Shown: positions 36,062 to 48,290, counted from the first letter of the stretch. The stretch is DNA of 64,000 bases from Odobenus rosmarus divergens (GCF_000321225.1 NW_004450561.1:1619725-1683724), one strand, 5' to 3'. Numbers and translations are program-made. Notes: a model not told the origin generated them from the sequence alone.

Positions 36062-36831
36062 TGATAGCTAAGTAAGCATAAGTATTGTCAAATAAAAACC
36101 AATCTGGACTTAGGTGAGGAGAGACTTTATTGGAAAAGACTGTTGCCATAAGGGAATGAGCAGACCGTGAGGTCTGTAAGCAGGTCACAGGTCAGACAGA
36201 GAAGGGATTTTCTTTTATAGGAAGGAATAAACAAGGCATCAGGATTGAGTGGTGTGATCAGACAGTTTATGAAGAAGTATTTGTCTTTGTGGTCAGCTGA
36301 TTTTCAGCTGATTTTCTGGAGGGGTCCTTTAGAATGCTCGCTCAAGCTTAGGGTGGGTCAAAATTTGGGTCCTGTGGGGCTGGGAGAAGCCTGGAAGTTT
36401 AGACAGGGCACATTAGCAAGTATTTTGTCCAGATTGTTCTGTGGGGAAAGACAGCAAAGGTATTCTTCATTTATAAGACATTGAATGGGAATTTGGAGGG
36501 TCTGTGTCTAACTTTGTTATAGGTAGATAAGGAGGCCATCTGTGAGAGTCTTGTCTAAGTCATATGGTGAAGGGTATTTCTTTACAGTAAGCCATTTTTT
36601 GGAACCCAAAGCAGAGAGGGGGCTTCTTGACCCTAGTTCTTTTCCAGGAGCACAGCGCTCAGGTAAAGTTCAGCCCTGTCCGTCCTTAGTGATTCTGTAT
36701 CTCCTTTCAGTAAAGCTTTCTCATAGCATAGGACTGACTTTCTGACTCCCTCCCTCCTTTCGGTTGGGGGAAGGTGGTAGTAGGTCTTGCATCATATCTG
36801 AGAAAATTATTTTACTAATCAGCCCTTGACA
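36062..36831 (-). mobile_element. Probable LTR of an old endogenous retrovirus, reverse orientation
   Basis: Read on the minus strand it starts TGTCAAGGGCTGATTAG (from 36831) and has AATAAAGTCTCTCC (near 36128) toward its 3' end, an LTR-like start and polyadenylation signal. Length is about 770 bp. No target duplication was found and the left edge is uncertain, so an LTR fragment or part of a proviral remnant are both possible. No coding remnant is recognised. Confidence 0.45.
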
Positions 36832-39800
36832 GATCCTTCTTTGCCTTCTTAAAATGGAGTTAAATACCCACTTATTCCATGGAATCTACAAGAAGAGCAT
36901 AAAGAGTCATCACGACTTTTTTTCCCTCTTTTTGTAAGCACCAAATACTGCTTAGAATTGAATGGAGTAGGTAGGCTCTTTAGGGAGTGAACTTTTGGCT
37001 CTGTAAAGTACAGCATGAACCTTGTGTTGACTTAGACGCAGCCGGGTCACAAATAGTAATTCATAAGATCAAGTGAACCCTCTTGCAGGTGCTATGCATG
37101 AAACTCCATTGAATGTGAGGCTGCAGAGTCCTTAGCAGCCAATTCCAGGGATAAGGAGGTGGCCGGATGGCTGTGGTGACTCCAGTTGCCTAAAAGGTGC
37201 TCATCAGCCAAGAGGAGGCTTAAAGTTTTCTGTTGCTTCCAAAACTGCTCCTGAGAATTACCATAGAGAACGTGCCAGCGAGGTGAAATACTTGACCATT
37301 TTGCTAGGATGCTAAAAATCTCAAAAGAGACAAAGTGACCGCTGGAGGTCAGGATATAAGACAGTTTTTTCCATCTTTGATCCAATCAGCCTTTGCTGTT
37401 ACTAAACTGCAAGGTCGATAGGGGGTGTGCAAACTTCGTGACTCAATTGAGGTGGGCAGCGAAGTTCAGCAGTAGCTGGCTTTCTGCTCCCATATTCATC
37501 ATGGAGAAAAAGGCAGGTTTTTTTTTTTTTCTTTTGCATAGTCCTACTGAGATTTCATTTTAAAATATTAAATCACTGCAGCCAAGGATAACTCAGAGAT
37601 ACAAATAATGTAAGTCAAACTTGTTCTGACACTGCATCTTTTGTCCAGGGATCTCATATTACCTTTCTACATTCCGGACGGTACAGAGGCATACGCTGAG
37701 CCTTTTGGCAGGACCTGCCTCACCTGAAAGGTAAATAGGTCGCTGCCTATTCCAGGCCTGGTTTCAAGGCCCTTGACATTGCTCTTCCCAATGCCTGCCT
37801 GTAATGCTACCCATGGATTTATTCTTTTGAATAAGTCCTGTCCTAACATGCAGAATAGCCTGGGGGGAAGGAAAGAGGTGAGAGAAATTAATCCATCACT
37901 GGTCTAATTGCAATTCAGGTTTTTGGAGCTGGCTTGGCTTCTGGGCAGGGTGGAGGACACGTTTAAGGCTAGCTGAGCAGGACTGAATGCACCAGGTTGG
38001 CTTGCCTGGGAAATATTGTAGCATAATCAGGTAACAGTTCTCTTAGTTTCCTTCTGCCCTTTCCTTCCAACCCTCTTTCCAAATTTATCTATGCCCGAAG
38101 AGGAAGGGAACTTTCTCTCCATTTATGAGAGGCTAATCCCTTCACCTCTACTCTCCAGCGGTTAGTCTCATCTGAGAGCTTTCTCCCTCATTCATTATCT
38201 TGCTTTCCTACACATCCAGTCTCCACTGATTCCTTCTCTTCGGCTTACAAATGAGGACAGATGTTTCCTTTCTTTGAATTAAAAAAAAAAAATAGAACAA
38301 ATACCTGATTTCAACTTCTTATATCCTAGTTACTGTCCTACTTACCCTCATAGGCAAGCTTCTTAAAAGTGTATCTAGGAATGAAACTCTTTATGTTACC
38401 AATTGTCAAAAACATGACAGACCAATACTCAACCAAGAATTTATTTTTTTTCACATAACACAAAATTTGTAGTTAGACTTTTGCTGGCAGTAGTCACTTA
38501 TGTCATTAAGGTTCATTTTACTATTTTGTCATCCTCAACATGATGGCTTTCATCTGTAGGTTTGTTACCTCATGGTGCCAATACAGCTGCTACAGCACCA
38601 AACATCACAGATGAACTTAAATAGAGCAAAAATATGGCCAGTGCTCTTCACCCTCTATACCCCTTCCCTCCCCTTCTCCCCCAACTGCCATGATTATCTG
38701 GGAGAAAAGTACCTTTCCCAGAAGACCCACAGCAGATTTCCCTTCAGAACTCATTGCTCAGAAGTGGTAATCCTTATTTGCAAAGGAGTTGAGAGAGTGG
38801 GTATATGGCATTATAGCTCATAATGTGGAGAGAGGTAGAGGAAGAGAGCCAGTGTCTGCCACAACATCTCTACTTCCTCACCTCCAAGTCTTTTCTCACC
38901 CACTGAAATATGACTTCAGCCCCCACTACTCTGTGACCTGGTTAGATCAACAGCATTCTCTGAGAATAAATCCAGTGGGCACCCTTTAGCTTGAGTTCTT
39001 TAACTTCTCCATGGTGTTTCCACTGTTGGTCACCCCCATTGAGCTCTCTCATGCTTTTCCTCCTGATTTTCTGGTTGTTTCTTCTCTGTGTTTCTTGGTT
39101 TTCTCTTCCTCTACTCATTAGTTAGGGGTTGGTTTCCTGGGGTTTTGTGTTCTGGCCTTTTTTCTTTCTGTTCAGTCTACCCAGCTATCACATGTATGTC
39201 TAAGTCTTCTACCTGCACATTAATGATGCTTAAAACTCAATTTTGAGCTCAGGTTTCTCTCTTGTAGTCCACAACTACACACACAATTGCCTACCTTTAC
39301 CTGGATTTTTAAGCTCAACATTTCCCAAACAAATTTATTACATGATGATGACAGAAGGCAGGAGACTCAGAACAAAATGCTTTATTTAATTACACAAATC
39401 CAAAACATTCCTCACATGACTCTTTTTAATTGCATTTTTGTAAAAAAAACAATCGGTTTCACAGGGATGTTGTGTTTATAGAACATTAGGAGAGAAAGAG
39501 AATTAGGGTATAATTCAGACAATTGAATGCATACTTTCTGAAGCTACAGTCCTGAACCTCTTATATAATTCTCTCCAGTGTGTGGGATTTTCAAGTGTAT
39601 TGAGGACATGGTGGAGGAAAGATAATGTACCATTTCCAGTAACTGCCAAGTTTGGAGTTGGTATTAATTTAACTATAGAGAAGCTACAAATGAACTGTAG
39701 AGAAGAGTCCATCAGTCCCGGGTAAATTGCTAGGTCAATCAACACATGGAGTGTTTAGTGCCTTGAGAAAAGTTTCAGTTCATGAGAATTTCTCTGGAAG

Positions 39801-40869
39801 CCTGTCTCGCCAAAGGTGTTCTACCTTGTCTTCTTTTAAGAAGAAAAACCATGAGAAGAAATACTGTGTGCGGTGAAAAACACAATGATTTAAATGTAGT
39901 GACAGAAGTGGGAGGCATAATTCAGTTTAGGAAAGTTTTCCAAGTTGATAGTTCACTTTAACACCTTTCCCAGAATTCCAGATGATCTGTGAAATATTTT
40001 TGGTAATTATTTAGAGGGATGTGAATATTGTTGGTTATTTTTGAACACAGAAGAGAAGTAAATGATAATAGGCTGTTTTGAATATTATCTGACATGGCAA
40101 AAAGCTAGTTGCTGAAAATAATCCCTGCCCTCGTGCTTTCCAGTAAATAACTTGTAGAAGAAGAGCAACCCGAGCCCAATTTCCATTTATTTTATAAGTG
40201 ATGGCTTAATAAGAGAGAAATTCCAGCTTTGCAATTGCCTGTGCTCTTTTCTCTATAGTCTTGTCCAGATGCTGATTGTAAACATCCTTCAGATTTGGGT
40301 TTTTTTTTTTTTTAGCCAATGTTTTTTTTTGTTTTTAAGAAATATAATTAGGGAAGCAAATTCTTAGAGATAGAACTCAATAAAATGAAGCAAAACCAAA
40401 AGATAATATTTTTGTTTCACCCCTCCCCCATTCTTATTCATATTAAAAAATTGTCCTGAAAATAAGCAACGATGATGACAGCTACCTTAGAGGCCGTGTT
40501 ATGTGGAAGGTTCCGGGTTTCCTCTGTTGCTCCTGCCTAGGGAGTTGTTTCTCTCCTTATATTCTTTTCTAATTTCTGCTGGCATTCATGATGTCTCTTT
40601 CTTTCTGCCCCCAGGCCTCTCTCTGCTCCCTGAGGCTTTCTTTGTGCTTTTCCAAGTCTCTATTATTTCTCAGGCTCCTTTTCCCCCACGTCTAATCCTG
40701 GAGAGCCATGATAGCCACTCAGACGTTTCGAAGTTTGTGAAATTCATCTTTGCTGGGGAAGGAGGCCCTTATTCATTTTACCTTCCTAGTTTCGTATCTG
40801 GAAAAGAAGAAGCCACAGAAAAGTGAAAAGCAGAATCCCCAGTCACAAGAGCCAAGGTGTACTGCAGCC
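36832..40869. other. 4-kb stretch without recognised transposons
   Basis: No SINE, recent L1 or LTR is seen. Composition is mixed and no open frame exceeds 107 codons. The frame at 40503-40826 is hydrophobic, low in information and matches nothing I know. The tract lies within the 24.6-kb zone with no Can-SINE. Confidence 0.4.
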
Positions 40870-41045
40870 TCACTGTGTCAGGCGCTCTCCTGGGGGTTTT
40901 GTGTGTGACCCCTCTCGTCACACTCACAGCAGTCCTGTGTGGTTCGCCCAGGGTGTCTCCCTATTGTACAGGAAGGAGGCTGAGAACCAGCGACCATAGG
41001 TAACTTGGCCAAGTCTAGGAGGTCTTGGAGTTATGACTCTGGCCG
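40870..41045 (-). mobile_element. MIR SINE, reverse orientation
   Basis: Antisense MIR outline: 'cactgtgtcaggcgctctcc', 'cactcacagcagtcctgtg', 'tattgtacaggaaggaggct', 'gtaacttggccaagtctagg'. It is ancient and decayed. Confidence 0.65.
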
Positions 41046-43082
41046 GGGGAAATGTGGTTTCAGGGTCTATTCTCTTGACGATGAGTTTACAGAATTAATA
41101 TTTAATGTGTGCTGGCCTTCCGAGCCAAAGTTTGTCGTCCTCCTTGTACTGGCTGGGGTAATGATCTTAAGAATTGACTGTTCGCTGCACGTAAGAAGGG
41201 ATCACCAGACTGGAACCTCTGTGGTCTGACATCATGTTGACACAATGTGAAGGAACACATGTGCATCTGGAAGTAATACAGACTTGTACTATATACTATA
41301 GTCTGATTGGCTTTGCTGGATTAAATACATGAGGACAATTTGTACTTGGAACCGGATTCTCTGTTTCTGGTCTCTTGCCTGACTACCCTGGATAGTCTGT
41401 GTGCTTTTATCTGGCCATGGTGATTCAGGAAAAGAGGAAGTCCCACCCATGGTGTCCGTGTGTCTTCAGACCTTTTCATAGGTTCTGAGTGGAAGCAACC
41501 CAAAAGCCCTCCCCTACCAACCACCAGGGCCTCTTGCCATCTTGTGTCATCATAAAAATATGTTCACTGCTCTACTATTTCTGAATCCATAGGCCATGAT
41601 GAATGGAATATTTCACCTTTGACATGAACACATAATATTTGCACTGCTTTCGTGAGAGTACCCCTACACAGAATAAAAAATATACATATTTTTTATATTT
41701 TACTTTGGAATTGGATGTTTGAAATAAATTTCACCAATTATCATTTTTTGCTACGTAAGAGTTCTAAGTAAAATGGAATTGTGTTTTCAGAGGAACAAAA
41801 ACAGTTTATTGGAACTGATAAATAGAAATCATCCTAAGTATCCCATTTTGCATTCCCCAGATGGATTTCCTAAGAAAATATTGGTAGAGTGACTAGAGAC
41901 TTGGTGGTGGTGGTTGTAGGGTCTTGGTTTTCTGCCCCCTCCCCCTGTCAATCACTTTCTTGACTGCCCCTAGGGCAAGTTGATGCAGCACATAGTAGCT
42001 GGTTCTTATCTCTGATCTTTGTATCATAATTACCTGAGAACAAATTAAAGGTTACCTGAGAGTTCAGGCCTTCTCTGATGTGTATAACTTCAGCATAAGA
42101 AAATCTAAAAAAAAAAAAAAAAAAAAGGTGAATTTGATCTGAACCTAAGGGAAAGAGAAAACCTTGTTTTTCTAATTAAATTGCTGAGTTGGGTTCCAAT
42201 CAATACACACCTGAAAAAGATTTGAAACAAAAGAGAATTAATATTTGCTTTGGTCTTGCTAGTTCCTTTTTTTCCCCTCTCTCTTTTTTTAATTTTTTTA
42301 TTCTTTGAGAGTTTAAAGCAAAGGGGAGTGTCTCATTTAGATAATACATCGTGTCAGGGGCAATAATGAATTTGCCAGCAATCAGAAATGTCTCATCTAT
42401 TGACTTAGTGCAAAATTATACCTAGTTGTATAACAATCCTTTCTTCATCGCTCTATAAAACTGAATGCCAGTAAGTTATATTCTGTGTATATAGCCACAG
42501 GAAAGATCACAAATTAAGATGAGGAAGCAGGCCACCCCTGATGGGTTTCCAAAAGGCTGAGATTAATTCCATAGATAGTTCATCTGAAAACCAGTAGTGT
42601 TTAGAATATTTCTTTATGGAAAAAATATGAATATATTTTCAGAAAATATCCTAAAATGTATAAAAGAAACTCCAGGTACTCTTGGAAATAAAGTACTCTT
42701 TCTATAATTTTATCTCCTACCATTCTCCCCTCTAGGGCCACTTCTGGGCATCCTGTGAATCAAGAGGCTGAGACGTACAGTTTCACTTATTCTTGACACC
42801 CTGACTGCAACTGAGTATTTCAAGTTGAGATGATGAGAAAGACCTCTGTAAAGCAGGTTTACAGCTGGATACATAGCAAGACTCTCTAGTTACACAGAAA
42901 AGCAAAGGCAACCTGGTTCCATCACAGCCCACTTAAAACGGGAGCTGCTTTTCTATTTCCCAATGTATATTATTTTAAATATATAAATTACAACTGCAGT
43001 GGGCATTTGAGGAGTACATCTGCCAATCTGACGCCCCACTGAGAACATTTTGAAATTGATAGATTTTCTTTGTTGTTGTTAG
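41046..43082. other. Unclassified DNA
   Basis: An A20-type run ends at about 42126 with no retrocopy structure visible before it. The stretch 42280-42620 looks non-repetitive with several AT-rich words. No gene is supported. Confidence 0.4.
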
Positions 43083-43330
43083 CTATTATTGATTTAGAAT
43101 TTATTTTTCATTTACATATTGGGAAAATTTTCAAACACACAGGAGTAGAGAGAATGGTATAAAGAACATGCATGCCCTTGTTAGCTCCCCATTTTGCTAG
43201 TGGAATTGGATCTTGTATTTGTCCTGTACACCTGTTTGGAGAATCCAGAAATTCTTTGAAATCTTGTTTCCCATTAAACACTCCGCACCCCCTTTTTTCT
43301 TTTCGGCACAACTCTTTTTTGTCTCATGCC
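43083..43330 (-). mobile_element. Old L1 3'-end fragment, reverse orientation
   Basis: The 'ttcaaacacacaggagtaga' and 'gagaatggtataaagaacat' text followed by 'tagctccccattttgctagt' is the antisense form of an old L1M 3' UTR. It directly abuts L1 5' UTR-like sequence in the same orientation. Confidence 0.55.
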
Positions 43331-43334
43331 TGTT

Positions 43335-44055
43335 TGGAGTTCACACATACAATGGGAGCAGTCATGAGGTCTGATGCATGCCTTGGACAGCAGCTGCAAA
43401 AACCAGGGCACCAGACATGTGCACAAGCTCCTTTCCAGAGATACCTGTGACTTAGAATGAGGCAGAGGGAGAGCTCAAAGATGGCACCTGTAAGCCTCTG
43501 TCTTTGGAGAGTATTTCAATAAGTCCAGAGATTTATGTTAACTCAGATGCCTGCCCTTCAGGTAAGGCTTTAAAATAAATAAATAGGTCTCTTTTATAGA
43601 AAGACTGGATGTTTTTCAGTTGGTTGCCTCTGCACTGTGCCTGGGGGTAGCCAGGTGAATCTCTGCCCGGGCCCTTTAAGAACCCTTTCTCAGTTTGCTA
43701 TACCCTTGTGGGTCTTGTGGAGACAAGACCCACTGACTTTCAAAATCAAATGTTTTGGGGACTCATCTCTCAGGTGCAGGTTTTAAAATGTCTTAAAATG
43801 TGGGACTAATAGGTTCTTTGCGGTTTTGACTTCCTTCCTAATTGTGGGTCACTGAACCAGGGGTGGGGTTTATGGCAAGACTGTGTCTCAGCCTCTCATA
43901 CCCATTTGGATGTGGGCTCATCCATCCAAAGTGTAGGAGTCACTCAGCTAGTTTTTGGGTTTCTTTCAGAGGAGATTGTTCCATATGTAGCTGTAGATTC
44001 AGTGCATCTGTAGGAGGAGGTGAGCTCGGATCCTCCTACGTCGCCATCTTGAACT
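43335..44055 (-). mobile_element. Old carnivoran/laurasiatherian L1 5' UTR fragment, reverse orientation
   Basis: Read on the minus strand from 44055 it starts near AAGATGGCGACGTAGGAGGA, then 'gctcacctcctcctacagat', 'catatggaacaatctcctct' and 'aaagggcccgggcagagatt'. This is the order of L1 5' UTRs beginning with a YY1-type AAGATGGCG box. The ORF1 and ORF2 parts are missing. The 114-codon plus-strand frame at 43842-44186 is an antisense reading of it. Confidence 0.6.
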
Positions 44056-44813
44056 GGAACTCTCAAGTTTTCTTTTGCATCCAGTTATCACTAAAGGTTG
44101 CTAGTCACAGTAGAAGACGCTTTTCCAGATGTCTGTTTTCTCTTTCTGCTCATATGCATTCTGCTTTTCTTGTTCTGCTGATATGACTCTGAGATTTACC
44201 CAGTGGCTGTATTTGGCTTTGAATAGCCCTTGACAGAGCCCTGTGAGTATAGATCCCCTCCACTCTGGGACTAGACCAGCTTTTGGATATCAATAATGTA
44301 AACAACGACTCTCTCTAAGAGACTTGGCCCATTTTCATAATGTTGCCTGTAGGCACAAAAAGGAGAGACAAATAACAATATATATAGAACTCATCCATAA
44401 TCAGGAAAGAACATGTCTCAGGTCTTTCTGTTATAGGCATGGCAGAATGTGGTGCTTTGCTCTCTTAACCACATTAACCATTCCCACAAGAGAGAGATAT
44501 TTGTTTCTCTTCCCTTTTTATTCTCCTTTCCCCACCTTAGCCTTTCTCAAAGTGTGGTGAGGGTCTTTCAGTAATATTTCTTCTCTAGTTTACTAGGAGT
44601 GACAAACAGTAGGAGCAAGAGGAAGCTGTCCACCTGCAAACTGCATTTATTGTAAAAAAAAAAAAAAAAAAGTGAGGATATAGGACTAATAGATTACCTG
44701 GCTTGAATTCAAGGGCCAGCAGCATAAAATAAAAACTGAGTGTTGAGCACATGGTACAGCAGCAGCCTGAAGCTGGGACACTAGAAGGGTAGGGTAGAAG
44801 AAAAGCAAGAAGG
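44056..44813. other. Unclassified DNA
   Basis: It includes an A17 run at about 44655-44671. No gene or named repeat is seen. Confidence 0.4.
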
Positions 44814-45117
44814 ATCTTAGTTCAGACTGATGTAACAGAATAGAAAAGACTGGGTGGTGTATAAAAATAAACATTTATTTCTCACAGTACTGCAGGCTAG
44901 AAGTCAGAGGTCAAGGTGCCGGTATGGTTGAGTACTGGTGAGAACCCTTTTCTGGGTTGCTCATTTTATCTCTCTAGTGTCTTTTCTTATAAGGGCACTA
45001 AGTCCACCCTCATGACCTGCTTACCTCCCAGAGACCCCACCTACTAATACCATCACACTGGGGGTTAGGATTTCAACATATGAATTTTTGGGAGACCCAG
45101 ACATTCAGTCCATAATA
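44814..45117 (-). mobile_element. MLT1-type LTR (ERVL-MaLR), reverse orientation
   Basis: It contains 'cttagttcagactgatgtaa', 'aaacatttatttctcacagt', 'ttttcttataagggcactaa', 'ccaccctcatgacctgctta' and 'ggatttcaacatatgaattt', ending CAGTCCATAATA. This is the complete antisense order of an MLT1A/B-like LTR. Confidence 0.85.
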
Positions 45118-45584
45118 AGAGAAATCAAAGAGGATGTTGGACACCTAGTGAGAAGGCCTATAACGTTGGAAAGATGATGTCAAGGGATATTTTCACCCTC
45201 CTCTGGATTCAAATGCATTTCTTGTGCTGTAATGATATAAAATTATACACTTTTTTTTTTTTTTGAAGTAACTAGTTACAGTGACAAAATACTAGACTGT
45301 ATCTGGCAATGCTCCGATATGGAGTCAAATGCCGCTCTCCTCATTTTGCATTCTCCTTCAGATATTGTTATTCTTATGCTGATTCTGAGCTGCTTTTCTC
45401 TGCAGCTGAGAGTTTTGTCTCTATTTTTGAGATTTGGAAGGAACAGACAAGTCATCCAAGACATATTTTTGCAGAATTTTATTAAACTTTTCTAAAAAAC
45501 ATAATAAATACTCATTGATGAAAATATAAACAAAAAAGAACATATACAAAAATTCTAACATTCAAAGAAATTCCTGCATTAATT
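45118..45584. other. Unclassified AT-rich spacer
   Basis: It lies between two MLT1-type LTRs in the same orientation. No retroviral coding remnant is recognised, so the two LTRs cannot be tied to one provirus. Confidence 0.4.
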
Positions 45585-45985
45585 AATACATGCTAAAATT
45601 TCAAAACTCAATGATTTAAAAGAGTAATCATTTATTAATGCTTATGGGTCTATAGGTCAGCTGGGCAGTACTTCTGGTCTGGATGGGCTTTGGGCTCATT
45701 TCTGCAACTATCGTTAGCAAATGGGCATCTGAGGTCAACTGGGGGCTTCCTGGAGTCTGGCTGATCTAGGATGGCTTCAGTTTGGATGACTTGTCTCTGT
45801 TCCGCATAATCTCTTGTACCCCAGTAAGCTAACCCAGCTTTACTGTTTTCCTGGCAAAAGTGAAATTCCAACGGGGGAAAGGAGAAATGTTCTAGGACTC
45901 ATGAGGCTTAGGCTATAACTGGCACAATGTCATTTCTGCTGAATTCTTTTGGTCACAGCACATATCAAAGTATAGGAAAATCAAC
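45585..45985 (-). mobile_element. Old MLT1-type LTR, reverse orientation
   Basis: Antisense outline: 'aaactcaatgatttaaaaga', 'atcatttattaatgcttatg', 'gggtctataggtcagctggg', 'tctgtt' block, and 'ttggtcacagcacatatcaa'. It is the more diverged MLT1 type, like the copy at 12.2 kb. Confidence 0.55.
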
Positions 45986-46066
45986 TCGACTTCTTGGTGG
46001 TAGAAGCTCCAAAGACACATTGCAAAGGGAAAGGTGGAAAATTGAGGGTCGTTTTATAATCAATTT

Positions 46067-47042
46067 GCTACAAGTCTTTTATTTTTATTTATTTATTTTT
46101 GTTTCTTTTTTTAATTTTATTTTATTATGTTATGTTAATCACCATACATTACATCATTAGTTTTTGATGTAGCGTTCCATGATTCATTGTTTGCGTATAA
46201 CACCCAGTGCTCCATTCAATACGTGCCCTCTTTAATACCCATCACAGGGCTAACCCATCCTCCCACCCCCCTCCCCTCTAGAACCCTCAGTTTGTTTCTC
46301 AGTCACAGTCTCTCATGGTTCATCTCCCCCTCCAATCTCCCCCGCTTCATTTTTCCCTTCCTACTATCTTCTTTTTTTTTCTTTAAATTTTTTATTGTTA
46401 TGTTAATCACCATACATCATTAGTTTTTGATGTAGTGTTCCATGATTCATTGTTTGTGCAAAAAACACAGTGTTCCACGCAGAACGTGCCCTCTTTAATA
46501 CCCATCACCAGGCTAACCCATCCCCCCACCCCCCTCCCCTCTAGAACCCTCAGTTTGTTATTCAGAGTCCATCGTCTCTCATGGTTCGTCTCCCCTCCTA
46601 TTTCCCCCCCTTCATTCTTCCCCTCCTGCTATCTTCTTCTTCTTTTTTTTTTTTTAACATATAATGTATTATTTGTTTCAGAGGTACAGGTCTGTGATTC
46701 AACAGTCTTGCACAATTCACAGCGCTCACCATAGCACATACCCTCCCCAATGTCTATCACCCAGCCACCCCGTGCATCCCACCCCCCACCACTCCGGCAA
46801 CCCGCAGTTTGTTTCCTGAGATTAAGAATTCCTCATATCAGTGAGATCATATGATACATGTCTTTCTCTGATTGACTTATTTTCCTTAGCATAATACCCT
46901 CTAGTTCCATCCACGTCATTGCAAATGGCAAGATTTCATTGTTTTTTTTTTTTGATGGCTGCAAAATATTCCTTTGTATGTATGTACCACATCTTCTTTA
47001 TCCATTCATCTGTTGATGGACATCTTGGCTACAAGTCTTTTA
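46067..47042 (-). mobile_element. 5'-truncated carnivore L1 3' end, reverse orientation, with target duplication
   Basis: The target duplication GCTACAAGTCTTTTA is perfect at 46067-46081 and 47028-47042. Between them the plus strand reads T-rich tail, two tandem copies of the 3'-UTR block (about 46111-46372 and 46383-46640), 'tgtgattcaacagtcttgca', 'cccaatgtctatcacccagc', 'ctctagttccatccacgtca' and 'tgttgatggacatcttgg', the antisense order of carnivoran L1. It is truncated in the 3' part of ORF2 or later. Identity to remembered carnivore L1 is high, so this is a fairly young insertion into non-repeat DNA next to the MLT1. Confidence 0.93.
46111..46640 (-). repeat. Two-copy tandem duplication in the L1 3' UTR
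   Basis: The block containing CATCATTAGTTTTTGATGTA starts near 46152 and again near 46415, a period of about 263 bp. Both copies carry CCTCTTTAATACCCATCAC and CCCTCTAGAACCCTCAGTTT. They differ at many positions, so the duplication is probably older than this insertion. Confidence 0.85.
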
Positions 47043-47162
47043 AATTTAATGTATGTAGATATGGATATTTATATGTAGATACAGATATACTTTTAAAATG
47101 TAAATCTAATAAGAAAGTTACGAAAATTTTATTTTCCTTGCCTCCCCCAACCCCCTAGTATA

Positions 47163-47267
47163 TAATCAGTCACCCCTCACAATCCTGGTGCAGTAGCTCT
47201 TTCTGCTCATGGGTTCTGTCCCCGTGCCTTAATAAACTACCATTGTGCACCAAAAAAAAAAAAAAAA
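47163..47267 (+). mobile_element. Possible retroposed LTR transcript end with poly(A)
   Basis: The text 'gctcatgggttctgtccccg' followed by TGCCTTAATAAACTACCATT and GTGCACC then A15 looks like the end of an LTR-driven transcript (AATAAA about 20 bp before poly(A)). A templated poly(A) run is not part of an LTR, so retroposition of a polyadenylated RNA is a possible explanation. No target duplication was found. The call is tentative. Confidence 0.3.
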
Positions 47268-47874
47268 GGGAAAACAAGGAAATATATGTATATGCATTTA
47301 TGTGTTTTTATATATATTAATCATATAAATTATGTAGTTATATAATATATAGTATATATTACATATAATAATATAATTGCTATAAATAAATAATTTTTAA
47401 AGTAGGATTACAGAACTTCATATTCTAAATTTCACTCTCTGCCAGAATTATTCCTTATTTTATTAAATGATAGAAAATATTCTAGTGGTGCAAAATACAT
47501 AATTATGCAGGTAAACTATAATATTTTTAATATTTTTAATCATATATGAGCCACTTTTATCTCATTCAGTTCACTCTATTTTAATTCTACATCATAGTAA
47601 AAAAGCAGTGAGCAGTAATTTCTTTTTAAAATGGAGTTAAATAATTTTGCAACAGTGATAGAACACTAAATGCAATGATGAAAAATAATTTTGGAAAAAA
47701 TATATTAAATAAAGAACTGATGAGTTATCTTAATAATAAAATTGAAGTCATACTAATTCTGGGAAAGAGTGAGGAATTAGTGCAAATGTGCTCATCTCCT
47801 TGTCTTGAATTGGAAGAGGCTATACACAATGTTTCTGGCATATACTCTATGTCATAGCAGTCTTACTTTATAAT
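47268..47874. other. Very AT-rich unclassified DNA
   Basis: About 47280-47400 is dominated by TATA-type words. No gene is seen. Confidence 0.45.
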
Positions 47875-48042
47875 ATATAACCTAGAGAAACTTTCACATA
47901 TAATGCCGTACAGATATATAAAAATGTCACAATAGCCTTATTTATGATAATAAAGTTGGAAACATTCAAAATGCCCATCAACGAGGATAAAAAATATATT
48001 GTGATATAGACATAAAATGGAATACTCTGTAGTAGTGAAGAC
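47875..48042 (+). mobile_element. Old L1 fragment, sense orientation
   Basis: Sense L1 text with decay: 'aacctagagaaactttcaca', 'aatagccttatttatgataa', 'aatgcccatcaacgaggata' and 'ataaaatggaatactctgta'. It directly abuts a MIR. Confidence 0.72.
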
Positions 48043-48044
48043 TG

Positions 48045-48290
48045 ATGAACTCCCACTGTGGCTCAGAACAAGCCTCTGACATCACACTGCCTGGGTTAAT
48101 GCATGACTATAGCCCTTACAAGCTGGTGACCATGAGCAAGATACTTAACCACTCCGCTGTACGTTTTCCTCATGTCAAAAGTGGGAATCATAATAGCATC
48201 TACCTCATTGGGTCTTGTAAGCAATGATTGTAAATACACGTGAATCATTTTTAATAGCACTTCACACATGGCTCTCAAATGCTGCCTATC
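48045..48290 (+). mobile_element. MIR SINE
   Basis: Sense MIR: 'tgacatcacactgcctgggt', 'tgaccatgagcaagatactt', 'gggaatcataatagcatcta' and 'cctcattgggtcttgtaagc'. Confidence 0.85.

Noticed and set aside
42103..42126. Long A-run as the tail of a processed pseudogene
   Set aside because: The sequence before it resembles no known mRNA and shows no target duplication.
43842..44186. 114-codon open frame
   Set aside because: Most of it is the antisense reading of an old L1 5' UTR.
44814..45985. Two same-strand MLT1-type LTRs read as one provirus
   Set aside because: They differ in subtype and divergence, and the spacer has no retroviral coding remnant.
46187..46734. Two similar consecutive open frames of 78 and 99 codons that could suggest a duplicated gene
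   Set aside because: Both are translations of the tandem copies in the L1 3' UTR; the similarity comes from the DNA repeat.
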